From the NCBI GenBank assembly GCA_963793025.1, contig CAWBYL010000001.1, positions 62,001 to 126,000 on the forward strand: 64,000 nucleotides of DNA, written 5' to 3'. The position numbers were made by a program, and so were the translations under genes. Below, piece by piece: positions 41,809 through 51,074 of this stretch. The DNA comes from CAWBYL01 sp963793025. GTDB taxonomy: Bacteria > Actinomycetota > Acidimicrobiia > Acidimicrobiales > Acidimicrobilacustridaceae. The notes under the pieces were generated by a model that did not search any database, was not told the origin of the DNA, and saw nothing but the letters and a program-made list of their open reading frames with translations. Every line of letters begins with the position of its first letter. Positions within the stretch are counted from its first letter, which is position 1.

Positions 41809-42405
41809 ATGCGTCGCTCGTTCGTCCTCGCCGCGCCGGTCGCCACCGTCGCCCTCGCCTCTCTCCTCGCCGGAGCGTGCAGCTCCGACTCCGACTCGTC
41901 GCCCGGCACCACCGTGACGACGAGTGCGGACACGAGCTCGACCACCGCCACGACCGCCGGGGAGGGCACGACCACCACGTCGACCACCACCCCCAGCAAC
42001 GTGTGCCGAACCGACGAGCTCGAGGCCGAGCTGGGCCCGACCAACGCCGGCGCCGGGCAGATCTACAACCCGCTGATCCTGCGCAACACCGGCAGTCGCA
42101 CCTGCGACCTCACCGGCTTTCCCGGCGTGTCGGTGCTCGACGGCTCCGGAAACCAGATCGGCGAGCCGGCCACCCGCGACGGCGCCGTGGGCACCACCGT
42201 CTCCCTGGCTCCCGGGGCGGTGGCCAGCTCCCTGCTGCACACCACCAACGAGGGGATCGGCGGGGCGCCGTGCGAGCCGACGTCGGCCCAGATGAAGGTC
42301 TTCCCCCCGGATGAGACGGCCGAGCTCACCTTCGCCGCCCAGTACACGGTCTGTGGCGGGTTCTCGGTGACCAGCCTGGTTCCCGGCGACACCGGCACCG
42401 CCTGA
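41809..42405 (+). CDS. DUF4232-type secreted lipoprotein
   Basis: 198 residues. A signal peptide MRRSFVLAAPVATVALASLL ends in AGAC, a somewhat weak lipobox. A Thr/Ser-rich linker follows, then the DUF4232 beta-sandwich (LILRNTGSRTCDLTGFPGVSV, FAAQYTVCGGF) with two cysteines that may form a disulfide. Probably exported and lipid-anchored. Role unknown. Confidence 0.8.
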   Translation: MRRSFVLAAPVATVALASLLAGACSSDSDSSPGTTVTTSADTSSTTATTAGEGTTTTSTTTPSNVCRTDELEAELGPTNAGAGQIYNPLILRNTGSRTCDLTGFPGVSVLDGSGNQIGEPATRDGAVGTTVSLAPGAVASSLLHTTNEGIGGAPCEPTSAQMKVFPPDETAELTFAAQYTVCGGFSVTSLVPGDTGTA

Positions 42406-42408
42406 GGC

Positions 42409-43311
42409 TCAGGACGGCCTCGACTCCGGGGGCCGCGGAACCGGCAGCGGTGCCCGCCCGCCCCGACCGACGCGCTCGGGCAGGAGCAGCGCCGCCCCGC
42501 CGAGGAAGCAGACCGCACCCACGAACGTGCCCGAGTTGGCGAGCGAGGCGTTGACGAGCTCCTCGGTGCGGGGGACCACGTAGGCCGCCACCGCCGAGGC
42601 GCCGAAGGCGATCGAGCCGACCATGTTGGCCGCGGTGATCTGCCACTCGATCGAACGTGGGGCCCAGGACACCCAGCGGTGCCCGACCTCGGCGAAGGCC
42701 AGCTCGCTGGCCACCAGGAAGCAGATCGAACCGGCGAGGTCGGGGATCCACACGCGATGGTCGACCTGCTTGGTGCTCAGGCCGTCGTGCAGGGCGGCGA
42801 AGGTGCTCACGTTGAACAACAGGGTGCCGACGAGCTGGATGGTCGTCGCCCACCAGTCGATGCGGGCCGGCTCCCAGGTGAGCACGCGACGGCGATGGTG
42901 GCGGCGGGGCACCTGGCCGTCCGTCAGGGGTGCGAGGTCGCGTGCCGCTCCGGCGGCCTCGAGGTACTGGAGCAACGCGGCCGACGTGAAGAAGATGGAC
43001 CCCACGAAGAAGGTGATGTCGTCGGCGTCGCTGCCGACGGCTCGGGCGTAGGGAGGGAAGGCACCGAGAGCGAAGCAGCTGGACCCGACGGCGAACAGCA
43101 CGCCGATCCACCAGCCCAACGCGCGTGGCGCCCACCAGGTCGAGTCCCCCACCGCCTCGGGGCGCTGCTTGCGATGCGCCCGCGACGACCACTCCACCAG
43201 CTCGCCGTTGGCCCGGCGCACACGCTCGCCGGTGACGAACGGCCACGGCCCGGTGGTGAGCTCACGCTCCCAGTCCTCGGGCACCCGGACCCAACTGCGC
43301 CGTGCTCTCAC
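42409..43311 (-). CDS. YrhK-like integral membrane protein
   Basis: 300 residues with about seven hydrophobic helices. WWIGVLFAVGSSCFALGAFP and FFVGSIFFTSAALLQYLEA are repeated in related form later (TTIQLVGTLLFNVSTFAAL, ITAANMVGSIAFGASAVAAY), so the protein appears to be a multi-repeat version of the YrhK domain. The cytoplasmic N-terminus is charged. Function unknown. Converges with the lipoprotein gene. Confidence 0.72.
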   Translation of the reverse strand: MRARRSWVRVPEDWERELTTGPWPFVTGERVRRANGELVEWSSRAHRKQRPEAVGDSTWWAPRALGWWIGVLFAVGSSCFALGAFPPYARAVGSDADDITFFVGSIFFTSAALLQYLEAAGAARDLAPLTDGQVPRRHHRRRVLTWEPARIDWWATTIQLVGTLLFNVSTFAALHDGLSTKQVDHRVWIPDLAGSICFLVASELAFAEVGHRWVSWAPRSIEWQITAANMVGSIAFGASAVAAYVVPRTEELVNASLANSGTFVGAVCFLGGAALLLPERVGRGGRAPLPVPRPPESRPS

Positions 43312-43397
43312 CGCCGAGATCGTAGGGCCTGCCCGGGGCGGGATCGCCCGGTACGCTCGCCGCGGGCCGAGGACGGCTGCCGGGCAAGGGGGAGCGC

Positions 43398-45728
43398 ATG
43401 AGCGACGGGCACGACGACACGGGCGGGCGCACCACCGTCACCGACGGATACCCGGGATTCGAGGGGCGGGTGGGGCGGACGTTCGCCACCTCCGAGCCGT
43501 GGTGGCCGGACCGGCCCCGAGCCCCCCGGGGGGCCCCCAACATCGTCGTCATCCTCGTCGACGACCTCGGCTACGCGGACCTCGGTTGCTACGGCAGCGA
43601 GATCCCCACGCCCAACATCGACCGTCTGGCGGCACGGGGCCTCCAGTACACCGACTTCCACTCCACGCCCATGTGCTCACCCACGCGGGCCGCCCTGCTG
43701 ACCGGGATGAACCCCCACGCCGCCGGGGTCGGCACCGTGGCCCACTCCGATCCCGGCTTCCCCGGCTACGCCATGGAGCTGGCCGACGACGTCGTCACGC
43801 TGCCCGAGACGCTGCGGGCGAACGGCTGGGCCACCTACATGGTGGGCAAGTGGCACCTGGCCAAGGACTCGGACCAGTCCGACGGCGGTCCCCGCCACTC
43901 CTGGCCGTGCCAACGAGGGTTCGACCGCTTCTACGGGTTCCTCGACGGCTTCACCAACCTCCACCACCCGCACCGCCTGATCGAGGACAACAGCCCGGTC
44001 GAGGTCGACACCTATCCCGACGGCTACTTCCTGACCGACGACATCACCGACAAGGCCATCGCCATGGTCAAGGGCGGGAAGGCGTCGGCCCCCGACCAGC
44101 CCTTCTTCTTGTACGTGGCCCACGGCGCCGTCCACGCCCCACTGCACGCCACCGCCGAGGACATCGCCGCCCAGCGCGGCCGCTACGGCGCAGGCTGGGA
44201 CGCCATGCGCCAGCAGCGCTTTCGACGCCAGATGGAGCTCGGCGTCGTGCCCGAGGGGGTGGAGCTGGCCCCCCGCAACAGCGAGGCCGGGAACGACGTC
44301 CCTCCCTGGGACGGGCTCAGCTCCCGTGAGCAGGAGCTCTACGCCCGCTACATGGAGGTCTTCGCCGCCATGGTCACCAGCGTCGACCGCAGCACCGGGC
44401 GGTTGCTCGACGAGTTGGAGGCCATGGGCGAGCTCGACAACACCATCGTCGTGTTCACCTCCGACAACGGTGCGTCGCGCGAAGGCGAGATGGTCGGCAC
44501 CAGCGCGTACATGGTCCACCTCACCGCCGGCGACGACATCGACATCGACCACAGCCGCCTCGATCTGATCGGCGGACCCCGCACCTCACCGCACTACCCC
44601 CGTGGGTGGGCGATGGTGGGCAACACCCCGTTCCGCCTCTACAAGATCAACACCCACGCCGGCGGCCACACCGTTCCGTTCCTGGTGTCGTGGCCCGACG
44701 ACGGGATCTGCGGCGGTGAGCGGCGCCGTCAGTACGCCCATGTCTCGGACCTGTTCCCCACCTTCTTGGAGCTGGCCGGCGTCGACGCCCTCCACGACCG
44801 CCACGGGGTGGCCGTGAAGCCCATCACCGGCACGAGCATGGTCCCCACCCTCCGGTCCGCCGACGCCCCCGCCCAACGCACCGAAGCGCTCTACGAGATG
44901 ATCGGGCACCGCGGTTTCTACCGCGACGGCTGGGAGGTCGTCACCCTCCACCAGCCCTTCACCCGCTTCGACGACTCCGAGTGGGAGCTCTACAACCTGG
45001 TGGAGGACCGCACCGAGCTGCGCGACCTTGCCGCCGAGCACCCCGAGAAGCTGGCCGAGCTGACCGCGGCGTGGGAGAAGGCGGCGTGGGACGGCCAGAT
45101 CTTCCCGCTCGACGAGGGCACCGGCCTCAAGTACGTGCTCCGGCCGCCCCGTGACATCGCCGTGCAGCAACCGCTGTCGATCTGGCCGGGAACCCCCACT
45201 CTCGAACGCTGGCGGTCGCTCCAGTTGATCTGGCGCCGCTCGTTCTCCCTCCTCGCCCCGATCACGATCGACGAGGGCGACCTGGGCACGGTCGTGGCCC
45301 ACGGCGACCAGAGCGGCGGGTACGCGCTGTACCTCGTCGAAGGCTCGCTGCCCACCCTGTTGCACAACGACGGCCGGGGTCAGCTCACCGAGGTGTCGGG
45401 CCCACCGCTCGCCGCCGGTGATCACGAGCTCGGAGCGGTGGTCGAGGCCATCGGTGCCGAGCGATGGCGACTCACCCTGACCGTCGACGGCGAGATCGTC
45501 GGCGCCCAGCCCGAGGTCCCGATGCTCTACGGCATGTCGCCGTTCGAGGGCATCACCGTCGGACGCGATCCCCGCTCGCCGGTGTGGTGGGGCCGCCACC
45601 TCACCCACGGTTCGTTCCCGTTCACCGGCTCACTCGGGCCCGTCACCTACACGCCGGGGGCACCGCCCCCCGATCAGCCCGACGACGTGGTCGCCATCCT
45701 GCGGAAGATGGGCGCCCGGTTCGAGTAG
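43398..45728 (+). CDS. Arylsulfatase-type sulfatase
   Basis: Sulfate-ester hydrolase, 776 residues, larger than a minimal sulfatase. NIVVILVDDLGYADLGCYGS holds two metal aspartates, and the CSPTR sequence in TPMCSPTRAALLTGMN carries the cysteine converted to formylglycine. GKWHLAKD, DNTIVVFTSDNGASREGE and a late HAGGH follow. Residues about 610-776 form a beta-rich extra domain. No signal peptide is visible. Needs a formylglycine-generating enzyme, not encoded here. Confidence 0.93.
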   Translation: MSDGHDDTGGRTTVTDGYPGFEGRVGRTFATSEPWWPDRPRAPRGAPNIVVILVDDLGYADLGCYGSEIPTPNIDRLAARGLQYTDFHSTPMCSPTRAALLTGMNPHAAGVGTVAHSDPGFPGYAMELADDVVTLPETLRANGWATYMVGKWHLAKDSDQSDGGPRHSWPCQRGFDRFYGFLDGFTNLHHPHRLIEDNSPVEVDTYPDGYFLTDDITDKAIAMVKGGKASAPDQPFFLYVAHGAVHAPLHATAEDIAAQRGRYGAGWDAMRQQRFRRQMELGVVPEGVELAPRNSEAGNDVPPWDGLSSREQELYARYMEVFAAMVTSVDRSTGRLLDELEAMGELDNTIVVFTSDNGASREGEMVGTSAYMVHLTAGDDIDIDHSRLDLIGGPRTSPHYPRGWAMVGNTPFRLYKINTHAGGHTVPFLVSWPDDGICGGERRRQYAHVSDLFPTFLELAGVDALHDRHGVAVKPITGTSMVPTLRSADAPAQRTEALYEMIGHRGFYRDGWEVVTLHQPFTRFDDSEWELYNLVEDRTELRDLAAEHPEKLAELTAAWEKAAWDGQIFPLDEGTGLKYVLRPPRDIAVQQPLSIWPGTPTLERWRSLQLIWRRSFSLLAPITIDEGDLGTVVAHGDQSGGYALYLVEGSLPTLLHNDGRGQLTEVSGPPLAAGDHELGAVVEAIGAERWRLTLTVDGEIVGAQPEVPMLYGMSPFEGITVGRDPRSPVWWGRHLTHGSFPFTGSLGPVTYTPGAPPPDQPDDVVAILRKMGARFE

Positions 45729-45743
45729 GCCCGGTCCCGACGA

Positions 45744-47177
45744 TCAGGTCGGCGGCGCGGAGCCGCCGGCGGGAACTGCGACCTCACCGTCGCGACCCTC
45801 GCCGTTCGGGGTTTCGTCGTCGACGAGGGCGTCCGTCTCGGGGGGCTCGCATCCGGCGCCGCCCAGCTCGTACAGCACCTCGACCACGGCGGCGTCGGCC
45901 TGCTCGGCATCGAGGACCGAGCGTCGGGTGCGTCGCACCATCGCCATCCCCCACAGCCCGGCGACGAAGCAGGCCGCGGCACCCACGGCCAGGCCGGTGC
46001 GGGCGCCGTACTCCTCGCAGATCCAGCCGAGGATCGGCCCTCCCACGGGGGTGGAGCCGAGGAAGACCATGGCCTGCAGGGCCAGCACCCGACCTCGCAT
46101 GGACGGGTCGGCCCGCAACTGCACGATGGCCGTCGAGGAGGTCAGGAAGGCGATGCTGCCGAGGCCGATGAGGACGCCGATGGGCACGGCCACCGCCATG
46201 CTCGGGGCCAGGGCCATGGCCAGCAGCGGGACACCGAAGGCCAGCGCGGTGAGGGCCACCATCCGCACGTCGATCGACCGGCGTCGGGCCACCGCCAGGG
46301 CACCGATCAACGATCCGACGCTGACGATCGAGAAGAGCAGGGTGAAGGCGGTGTCGCTGCCCCCGAGGTCCTCGGTGACGAACAGCGGGAACACGACCTG
46401 GAAGTTGAAGGCCAGGGTGCCGACGATGGCGGTCATCACCAGCGGGACCCACAGGTCGGGCACGCTGCGGACGTAGCGCAGCCCGGCCCGGACCTGCCCC
46501 GTACCCCTCGGGGTGACGGGTGCGGGCCGCAGCTCGGCCGAGCGCATCATGGCCAGGGCGATGAGCACGGCGATGTAGCTGAGCCCGTCGACGGCGAAGG
46601 CCCAACCGAACCCCACCGTCGTCACCAACAAGCCGGCCAGGGCCGGCCCCACCACCCGGGACGAGGTCATGAGCGCCGAGTTGAGGCTCACGGCGTTGTT
46701 GATGTCGGCCTCGGGGACCATCTCGACCACGAACGAGCGACGGGCCGGGTTGTCGAACGCCACCGTGAACCCGCCCACCGCCGACACCGCGAAGATCGCG
46801 ACCAGCGGCGGGTTGCCCATGAAGGCGAGGGCGGCGAGGGCGAACGACTGCACCATGGCGATCGACTGCACGATCATCAGCAGCTTGCGCTTGTCGGAGC
46901 GGTCGGCCACCAGCCCGGCCCACGGACCGAGCACCAGCAGGGGGGCGAACTGGGTGGCGGCCAGCAGGCCCAGGGCCACACCGCTGCCGGTCAGCCGCAG
47001 CACCAGGAGGGTCTGGGCCACGAGGGTGAGCCAGTTGCCCACCTGCGATATCAGCTGGCCGGAGAAGAACAGCCGGAAGTTGCGGGAGTGCATCGAGGCG
47101 AACGTCTCGCCGCCGAAGCGGCGGAAGCGACCAGGCGCTGCGTCCGGCGCCTCCGGCGGGATGGCCGCCGCGGTCAC
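45744..47177 (-). CDS. MFS exporter (EntS/MFS_3-like)
   Basis: Inner-membrane exporter of about 477 residues with twelve predicted helices. FRLFFSGQLISQVGNWLTLVAQTLLVLRL and GLVADRSDKRKLLM are typical of MFS_3. The C-terminal 60 residues are acidic and cytoplasmic. The GTG at 47177 overlaps the marR stop (GTGA), so the MarR regulator and exporter are coupled, which is the layout of a drug- or metabolite-induced efflux pair. Confidence 0.9.
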   Translation of the reverse strand: MTAAAIPPEAPDAAPGRFRRFGGETFASMHSRNFRLFFSGQLISQVGNWLTLVAQTLLVLRLTGSGVALGLLAATQFAPLLVLGPWAGLVADRSDKRKLLMIVQSIAMVQSFALAALAFMGNPPLVAIFAVSAVGGFTVAFDNPARRSFVVEMVPEADINNAVSLNSALMTSSRVVGPALAGLLVTTVGFGWAFAVDGLSYIAVLIALAMMRSAELRPAPVTPRGTGQVRAGLRYVRSVPDLWVPLVMTAIVGTLAFNFQVVFPLFVTEDLGGSDTAFTLLFSIVSVGSLIGALAVARRRSIDVRMVALTALAFGVPLLAMALAPSMAVAVPIGVLIGLGSIAFLTSSTAIVQLRADPSMRGRVLALQAMVFLGSTPVGGPILGWICEEYGARTGLAVGAAACFVAGLWGMAMVRRTRRSVLDAEQADAAVVEVLYELGGAGCEPPETDALVDDETPNGEGRDGEVAVPAGGSAPPT

Positions 47178-47680
47178 GTCGGGTCCCTGGATACGTCGTT
47201 CGTCATGCGGGTGAGGTGCTCGAGCACCGGTAGCGCCTCGGCCAGGAGGGCCTGGTCCGCGGGGTCGAGGGCGTCGACGCGGGCGTCGAGCCACGCTTCC
47301 TTGCGGTTTCGGGAATGGGCGAGCAGGTCCCGACCGTTCTCGGTGATCTCCACTCGAGCCACCCGGCGGTCCTCGGGGTCGACGGTGCGGGTGACCCGGT
47401 CCTCCTCTTCGAGGCGGGCGACGACCCGGGTCACGGTCGGTGGGGCCACGCCCTCGTGGGCGGCCAGCTCACCGAGGGGCAGCGGTCCGTGTCGCTCGAT
47501 GGCGACCAGTGCGCTCATCTGGCTGGGCGACAGGCCCGTCTCGGCGTTCTGGCGCAGCAGTCGAGCCAGGCGAGCGACGGCCAGGCGCAGGCGCGGGACG
47601 ACGGCGTCGGCCGCCGGGTCGCCGTCGTCCGGATCCACGACGGTGTCGGTCTGCGCACGCTCGGTCATTTGCTTCGCCAT
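47174..47680 (-). CDS. MarR-family regulator of the adjacent exporter
   Basis: 168 residues with the winged HTH LPLGELAAHEGVAPPTVTRVVARLEEEDRVTR (about residues 62-94). The ATG at 47680 is chosen because the palindrome GCTAATTAGC ends at the next base. As in other MarR-exporter pairs it probably represses itself and the exporter until a ligand binds (inference). Confidence 0.88.
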   Translation of the reverse strand: MAKQMTERAQTDTVVDPDDGDPAADAVVPRLRLAVARLARLLRQNAETGLSPSQMSALVAIERHGPLPLGELAAHEGVAPPTVTRVVARLEEEDRVTRTVDPEDRRVARVEITENGRDLLAHSRNRKEAWLDARVDALDPADQALLAEALPVLEHLTRMTNDVSRDPT

Positions 47681-47690
47681 GCTAATTAGC
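47681..47690. promoter_or_regulatory. GCTAATTAGC palindrome before the MarR-exporter operon
   Basis: Perfect 10-bp AT-rich palindrome immediately upstream of the marR start codon, in GC-rich surroundings. Candidate MarR operator; a -10-like TAATTA overlaps it. Confidence 0.5.
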
Positions 47691-47764
47691 CTAGCGAACG
47701 ATCCCGCTCCCCGTGCGGGTGGCATCGGTCACGAGGAACCGCTGACGCCGGCCGAGCCCGCCGA

Positions 47765-48235
47765 TCAGGAGGCGGCGGAACGGTCCCGGCCCTGCCGACC
47801 CCGCTCGACGGCGGAGAACGCGGCCGCCAGGTTCCGGACCTGGGTCCGACTCAGATGGTCGAAGAAGGCCCGGCGGGCACCGGCGACATGGTCCGGGGCG
47901 GCCGCATCGAGTGCCGTCCGGCCCTGGTCGGTCATCACCGCGAGCATCACGCGACGGTCGTCGGGGGACGGCTGGCGGGCCACGAGGCCGTTCTTGACCA
48001 GGCCGTCGAGACGCCTGGTGATGCCCGACGGCGAGAGGTGCAGGTTGGCGGCCAGGTCGCACATGCGCAGCCGGCCCTCGGGCGCCTCGGACAGGTTGAC
48101 GAGGACTGCGTAGTCACCGCCGTCGAGGCCGTGTTCGGTCATCAGCTCGCTCTCCAGGTCGGCCATGACGGCGGCGGAGACCTCGATCATCCCCCTCCAG
48201 GCCTCCATCTCCTCGGCGTCGAGCCAGTCGGTCAT
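47765..48235 (-). CDS. MarR-family regulator divergent from yceI
   Basis: 156 residues. The winged HTH reads LRMCDLAANLHLSPSGITRRLDGLVKNGLV, followed by QPSPDDRRVMLAVMT. The ATG at 48235 begins MTDWLDAEEMEAWRGM and suits the family; the open frame upstream does not look coding. It is divergent from the yceI-like gene across 135 bp containing a TTGCG/CGCAA dyad, so it likely controls both. Confidence 0.88.
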   Translation of the reverse strand: MTDWLDAEEMEAWRGMIEVSAAVMADLESELMTEHGLDGGDYAVLVNLSEAPEGRLRMCDLAANLHLSPSGITRRLDGLVKNGLVARQPSPDDRRVMLAVMTDQGRTALDAAAPDHVAGARRAFFDHLSRTQVRNLAAAFSAVERGRQGRDRSAAS

Positions 48236-48273
48236 GGCCACCAGTCTACGGCCACCCTTTTCGCCCACAACGT

Positions 48274-48285
48274 TTGCGTTCGCAA
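48274..48285. promoter_or_regulatory. TTGCG-TT-CGCAA dyad between marR and yceI
   Basis: Perfect 5-bp inverted repeat around TT in the divergent promoter region, with a GAATACT -10-like element about 10 bp downstream on the plus strand. Candidate MarR operator. Confidence 0.5.
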
Positions 48286-48370
48286 TGACACCGGGAATAC
48301 TTGTGGCCTCAAGCAAGTTGGGAGGGGATGAACCTACCAACACCAGCACACCCCCCCCAGGAGACACGAC

Positions 48371-48913
48371 ATGGCTTCGATCAACGACCTCACCCCCGGC
48401 ACCTGGACGATCGACTCGTCCCACACGACCGTGGGCTTCACCGCCCGCCACCTCATGATCACCAAGGTCCGAGGCCGGTTCGGTGCGGTCGACGGGTCCG
48501 TCACCATCGCCGAGGACCGCACCGCGTCGTCAGCCCAGGTCTCCATCGAGATGGCGTCGATCGACACCGGTGACAGTGGTCGCGACGAGCATCTCCGCGG
48601 CGCCGACTTCTTCGACGTGGAGAACCACCCGACGATGACCTTCACCTCCACCGGCGTGAAAGAGGACGACGGCGACTACGTGCTGCTCGGCGACCTCACC
48701 ATCAAGGGCGTCGCCAACCCGGTCGAGCTCGACCTCGAGTTCGACGGCGTGAGCGGCGACCCGTGGGGCGGCACCCGCGCCGGGTTCACCGCGACCGGCG
48801 AGGTGAACCGCAAGGACTGGGGCCTGGAGTGGAACGTGGCCCTCGAGAGCGGCGGCGTGCTCGTCGCTGACAAGATCAAGCTGAACCTGGACGTCGAGCT
48901 CGTCAAGGCCTGA
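48371..48913 (+). CDS. YceI-family lipocalin-like protein
   Basis: 180-residue beta-barrel protein of the YceI family, which binds polyisoprenoid or similar lipids. GTWTIDSSHTTVGFTARHLMITKVRGRFG, DEHLRGADFFDVENHPTMTF and the closing RKDWGLEWNVALESGGVLVAD are canonical. No signal peptide, so cytoplasmic in this version. Probably induced through the adjacent MarR protein. Confidence 0.92.
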   Translation: MASINDLTPGTWTIDSSHTTVGFTARHLMITKVRGRFGAVDGSVTIAEDRTASSAQVSIEMASIDTGDSGRDEHLRGADFFDVENHPTMTFTSTGVKEDDGDYVLLGDLTIKGVANPVELDLEFDGVSGDPWGGTRAGFTATGEVNRKDWGLEWNVALESGGVLVADKIKLNLDVELVKA

Positions 48914-48925
48914 CGCCGGAGCTGG

Positions 48926-48957
48926 GCCCGGCCGGGTGTTCCCACATCCGGCCGGGC
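48926..48957. terminator. Hairpin between yceI and the VOC gene
   Basis: Perfect 10-bp stem GCCCGGCCGG / CCGGCCGGGC around a 12-base loop, 12 bp after the yceI stop. No T tract. Confidence 0.55.
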
Positions 48958-48981
48958 ACCGGCCATGAGGAGGAGGACTCC

Positions 48982-49431
48982 ATGAAGATCCACGAGTTGG
49001 GCCACCTGGTGCTCTACGTGCGCGACCTCGAGCGGTCCCGCCACTTCTACGAGGACGTCCTCGGGTTCACGCCCCTGCCCTCGCCCCCCGGCGCCCCGAT
49101 CGCCGCCTTCAGCTCCGGTCGCACCCACCACGAGCTCATGTTGATCCAGACCGACCCCGATGCCGCCCCCATCCCGGCGGGCCGGCGGGTCGGGATGTAC
49201 CACTTCGGACTCAAGGTCGGCACCACCGACGACGAGCTGCGCGAGGCGCTGGCCACCATCGAGGCCCACGACGTGGAGATGGTCGGGGCGTCGGACCACG
49301 GCGTCACCCACAGCCTCTACATCCGCGATCCCGACGGCAACGAGCTCGAGCTCTACATCGACGTGCAGCCCGAGGTGTGGCGCGACGACCCCAGCGCCTT
49401 CGCCGCCCCCATCAAGCCCCTCCGGCTGTGA
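48982..49431 (+). CDS. VOC-family (glyoxalase/dioxygenase-like) protein
   Basis: 149 residues, two beta-alpha-beta-beta-beta modules. Metal ligands are in IHELGHLVLYVRDLERS, HHELMLIQ, MYHFGLKV and DPDGNELELYID. The pattern fits ring-cleaving dioxygenases as well as glyoxalases. AGGAGGAG precedes the ATG at 48982. Substrate unknown. Confidence 0.88.
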   Translation: MKIHELGHLVLYVRDLERSRHFYEDVLGFTPLPSPPGAPIAAFSSGRTHHELMLIQTDPDAAPIPAGRRVGMYHFGLKVGTTDDELREALATIEAHDVEMVGASDHGVTHSLYIRDPDGNELELYIDVQPEVWRDDPSAFAAPIKPLRL

Positions 49432-49432
49432 C

Positions 49433-49704
49433 CATGGCGGCGCGGAGCGCCGCGGTGCGGCTCGGTCGCTGCGCTTCCCCTCGCCGCCTGAGACACCGAT
49501 CTCGCGCCGCTGCCAGGGCCGTCCCATGGCGGCGCGGAGCGCCGCGGTGCGGCTCGGTCGCTGCGCTTCCCCTCGCCGCCTGAGACACCGATCGCGCGCC
49601 GCTGCCAGGGCCGTCCCATCGCGGCGCGAAGCGCCGCGGTGCGGCTCGGTCGCTGCGCTTCCCCTCGCCGCCTGAGACACCGATCTCGCGCCGCTGCCAG
49701 GGCC
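49433..49704. repeat. 92-bp tandem repeat, three copies
   Basis: Copies begin at 49433, 49525 and 49617; the last is about 88 bp. They are nearly identical. Each begins with a 7-bp stem GCGGCGC / GCGCCGC whose 3-base loop varies (GGA, GGA, GAA) while the stem does not. It lies between convergent genes. No open frame in it looks like a real protein. Confidence 0.92.
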
Positions 49705-49726
49705 CGACGGAACACCCGCGAACCGA

Positions 49727-49788
49727 AATCCGCGAAACGATGCGCTTTTTGCATGCTCTGGCGTGCAGGGAGCGCATCGTTTCGGATT
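49727..49788. terminator. Long inverted repeat between convergent VOC and P450 genes
   Basis: Arms 49727-49745 and 49772-49788 match over 17 bp apart from a 2-base bulge (CG). The 26-base loop begins TTTTT and contains GCATGC. It would act as a bidirectional terminator behind both convergent genes. Confidence 0.7.
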
Positions 49789-49798
49789 GGGCGGTTGG

Positions 49799-51046
49799 TC
49801 AGGTGGCGGGGAGGATGCGGTCCCAGGTGATGGGGAGCTCGGCGAAGCCGTCGATCAGGTTGGAGTTCACCCGGGGGAACGAGTCGGGGTCGCCCTCGAC
49901 CCGGAGGCCTTCGAAGCGGGTCAGGATCTGCTCGAACATGATCCGGGCCTCGAGCCGGGCCAGGTTGGCGCCGAGGCAGAAGTGGGGGCCGCCGGCGCCG
50001 AAGGCCACGTGGTCGTTCGGGTTGCGGGTGAGGTCCAGGCGGTCGGGCTCAGCGAAGGCCCGCTCGTCGCGGTTGGCGGCGGCGTAGACCATCAGCACCC
50101 GCTCCCCCGCCGAGATGTGCTTCCCGCCCATCTCGACATCGGTCACCGGCGTGCGGGTGAAGTGCACGACGGGCGTCACGAACCGCAGCAGCTCCTCGAT
50201 GGCGGTGGGCAACAGGTCGTAGTCCGAGCGCAGAAGGGCGAGCTGCTCGGGATCCTGGAGCAGGGCCAGGGTGCCGGTGGTTATGAGGTTTCGGGTGGTC
50301 TCGCTGCCCGCGTTCTGCAGCAGCATGAAGAACACCTCGATCTGGAACCGGGTGAGCTTCTCGCCGTCCACCTCGGCGGCCAACAGCACGCTCAGGAGGT
50401 CGTCGCGGGGCTCCGCCTCGCGTTCGGAGGCCAGCCCGTTGGCGTACATGAACATGTCCGTCATGGCCTGCGAGCGCTGCTCGGCGGTGACGTCGGGATC
50501 GAAGCCGAAGGTGAGCTCGGTCCAGTCGAAGACCTGGGCCCGGTCGGCCTCGGGCACCCCGACCATGTCGGCGATCACGTGCAGCGGCAGCCACAACGCC
50601 AGATCGTGGACGAGGTCGCACCCGTCCCGATCCACCAGCCCGTCGATGATGGCGTCGGTGCGCTCGCGCAGGCGGTCGGAGAGGTCGGCGACCCGCCGGG
50701 GGGTGAAGCCCTTGTTGACCAGCTTGCGCAGCTTGATGTGATCGGGAGCGTCCTTGCTGATGAGCAGCTCGGTGTTGCCCCCGGTGTCGGCGCCGGGCGA
50801 CATGTTGCCGTCGTCGAGGAACGGGTCCGGAGCATTGTGGAAGGTGGCCGAGTCGCGCGACACCCGCTGCACGTCCTCGTAGCGAGTGACGGCCCAGTAG
50901 CCACCCGGGTAGTTGGGGTGGTCGTGGTGGGAGACGGGATCCTCGTCGCGCAGCCACCGGTAGTACTCGTAGGGCACGCCACCGTCATAGGTGTGGGGGT
51001 CGTGCAGGGCGGGGGCATCGACGGGCGTCGAGGACGTGGTCGTCAT
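49799..51046 (-). CDS. Cytochrome P450
   Basis: Heme monooxygenase of 415 residues. The heme loop is FGAGGPHFCLGANLAR with the axial cysteine, the I-helix is LQNAGSETTRN (Glu in place of the usual Asp before Thr) and the ExxR motif is EELLR. The overall look resembles bacterial sterol or fatty-acid hydroxylases such as CYP125/CYP142, but that is a guess. Co-directional with the nitronate-monooxygenase-like gene 28 bp upstream. Needs ferredoxin and a reductase, not seen nearby. Confidence 0.93.
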   Translation of the reverse strand: MTTTSSTPVDAPALHDPHTYDGGVPYEYYRWLRDEDPVSHHDHPNYPGGYWAVTRYEDVQRVSRDSATFHNAPDPFLDDGNMSPGADTGGNTELLISKDAPDHIKLRKLVNKGFTPRRVADLSDRLRERTDAIIDGLVDRDGCDLVHDLALWLPLHVIADMVGVPEADRAQVFDWTELTFGFDPDVTAEQRSQAMTDMFMYANGLASEREAEPRDDLLSVLLAAEVDGEKLTRFQIEVFFMLLQNAGSETTRNLITTGTLALLQDPEQLALLRSDYDLLPTAIEELLRFVTPVVHFTRTPVTDVEMGGKHISAGERVLMVYAAANRDERAFAEPDRLDLTRNPNDHVAFGAGGPHFCLGANLARLEARIMFEQILTRFEGLRVEGDPDSFPRVNSNLIDGFAELPITWDRILPAT

Positions 51047-51074
51047 GGTCTTCCCTCAGCTGGAGATCGGTCGG

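Noticed and set aside
49433..49704. CRISPR array
   Set aside because: The 92-bp copies are contiguous and nearly identical throughout, with no unique spacers and no cas genes nearby.
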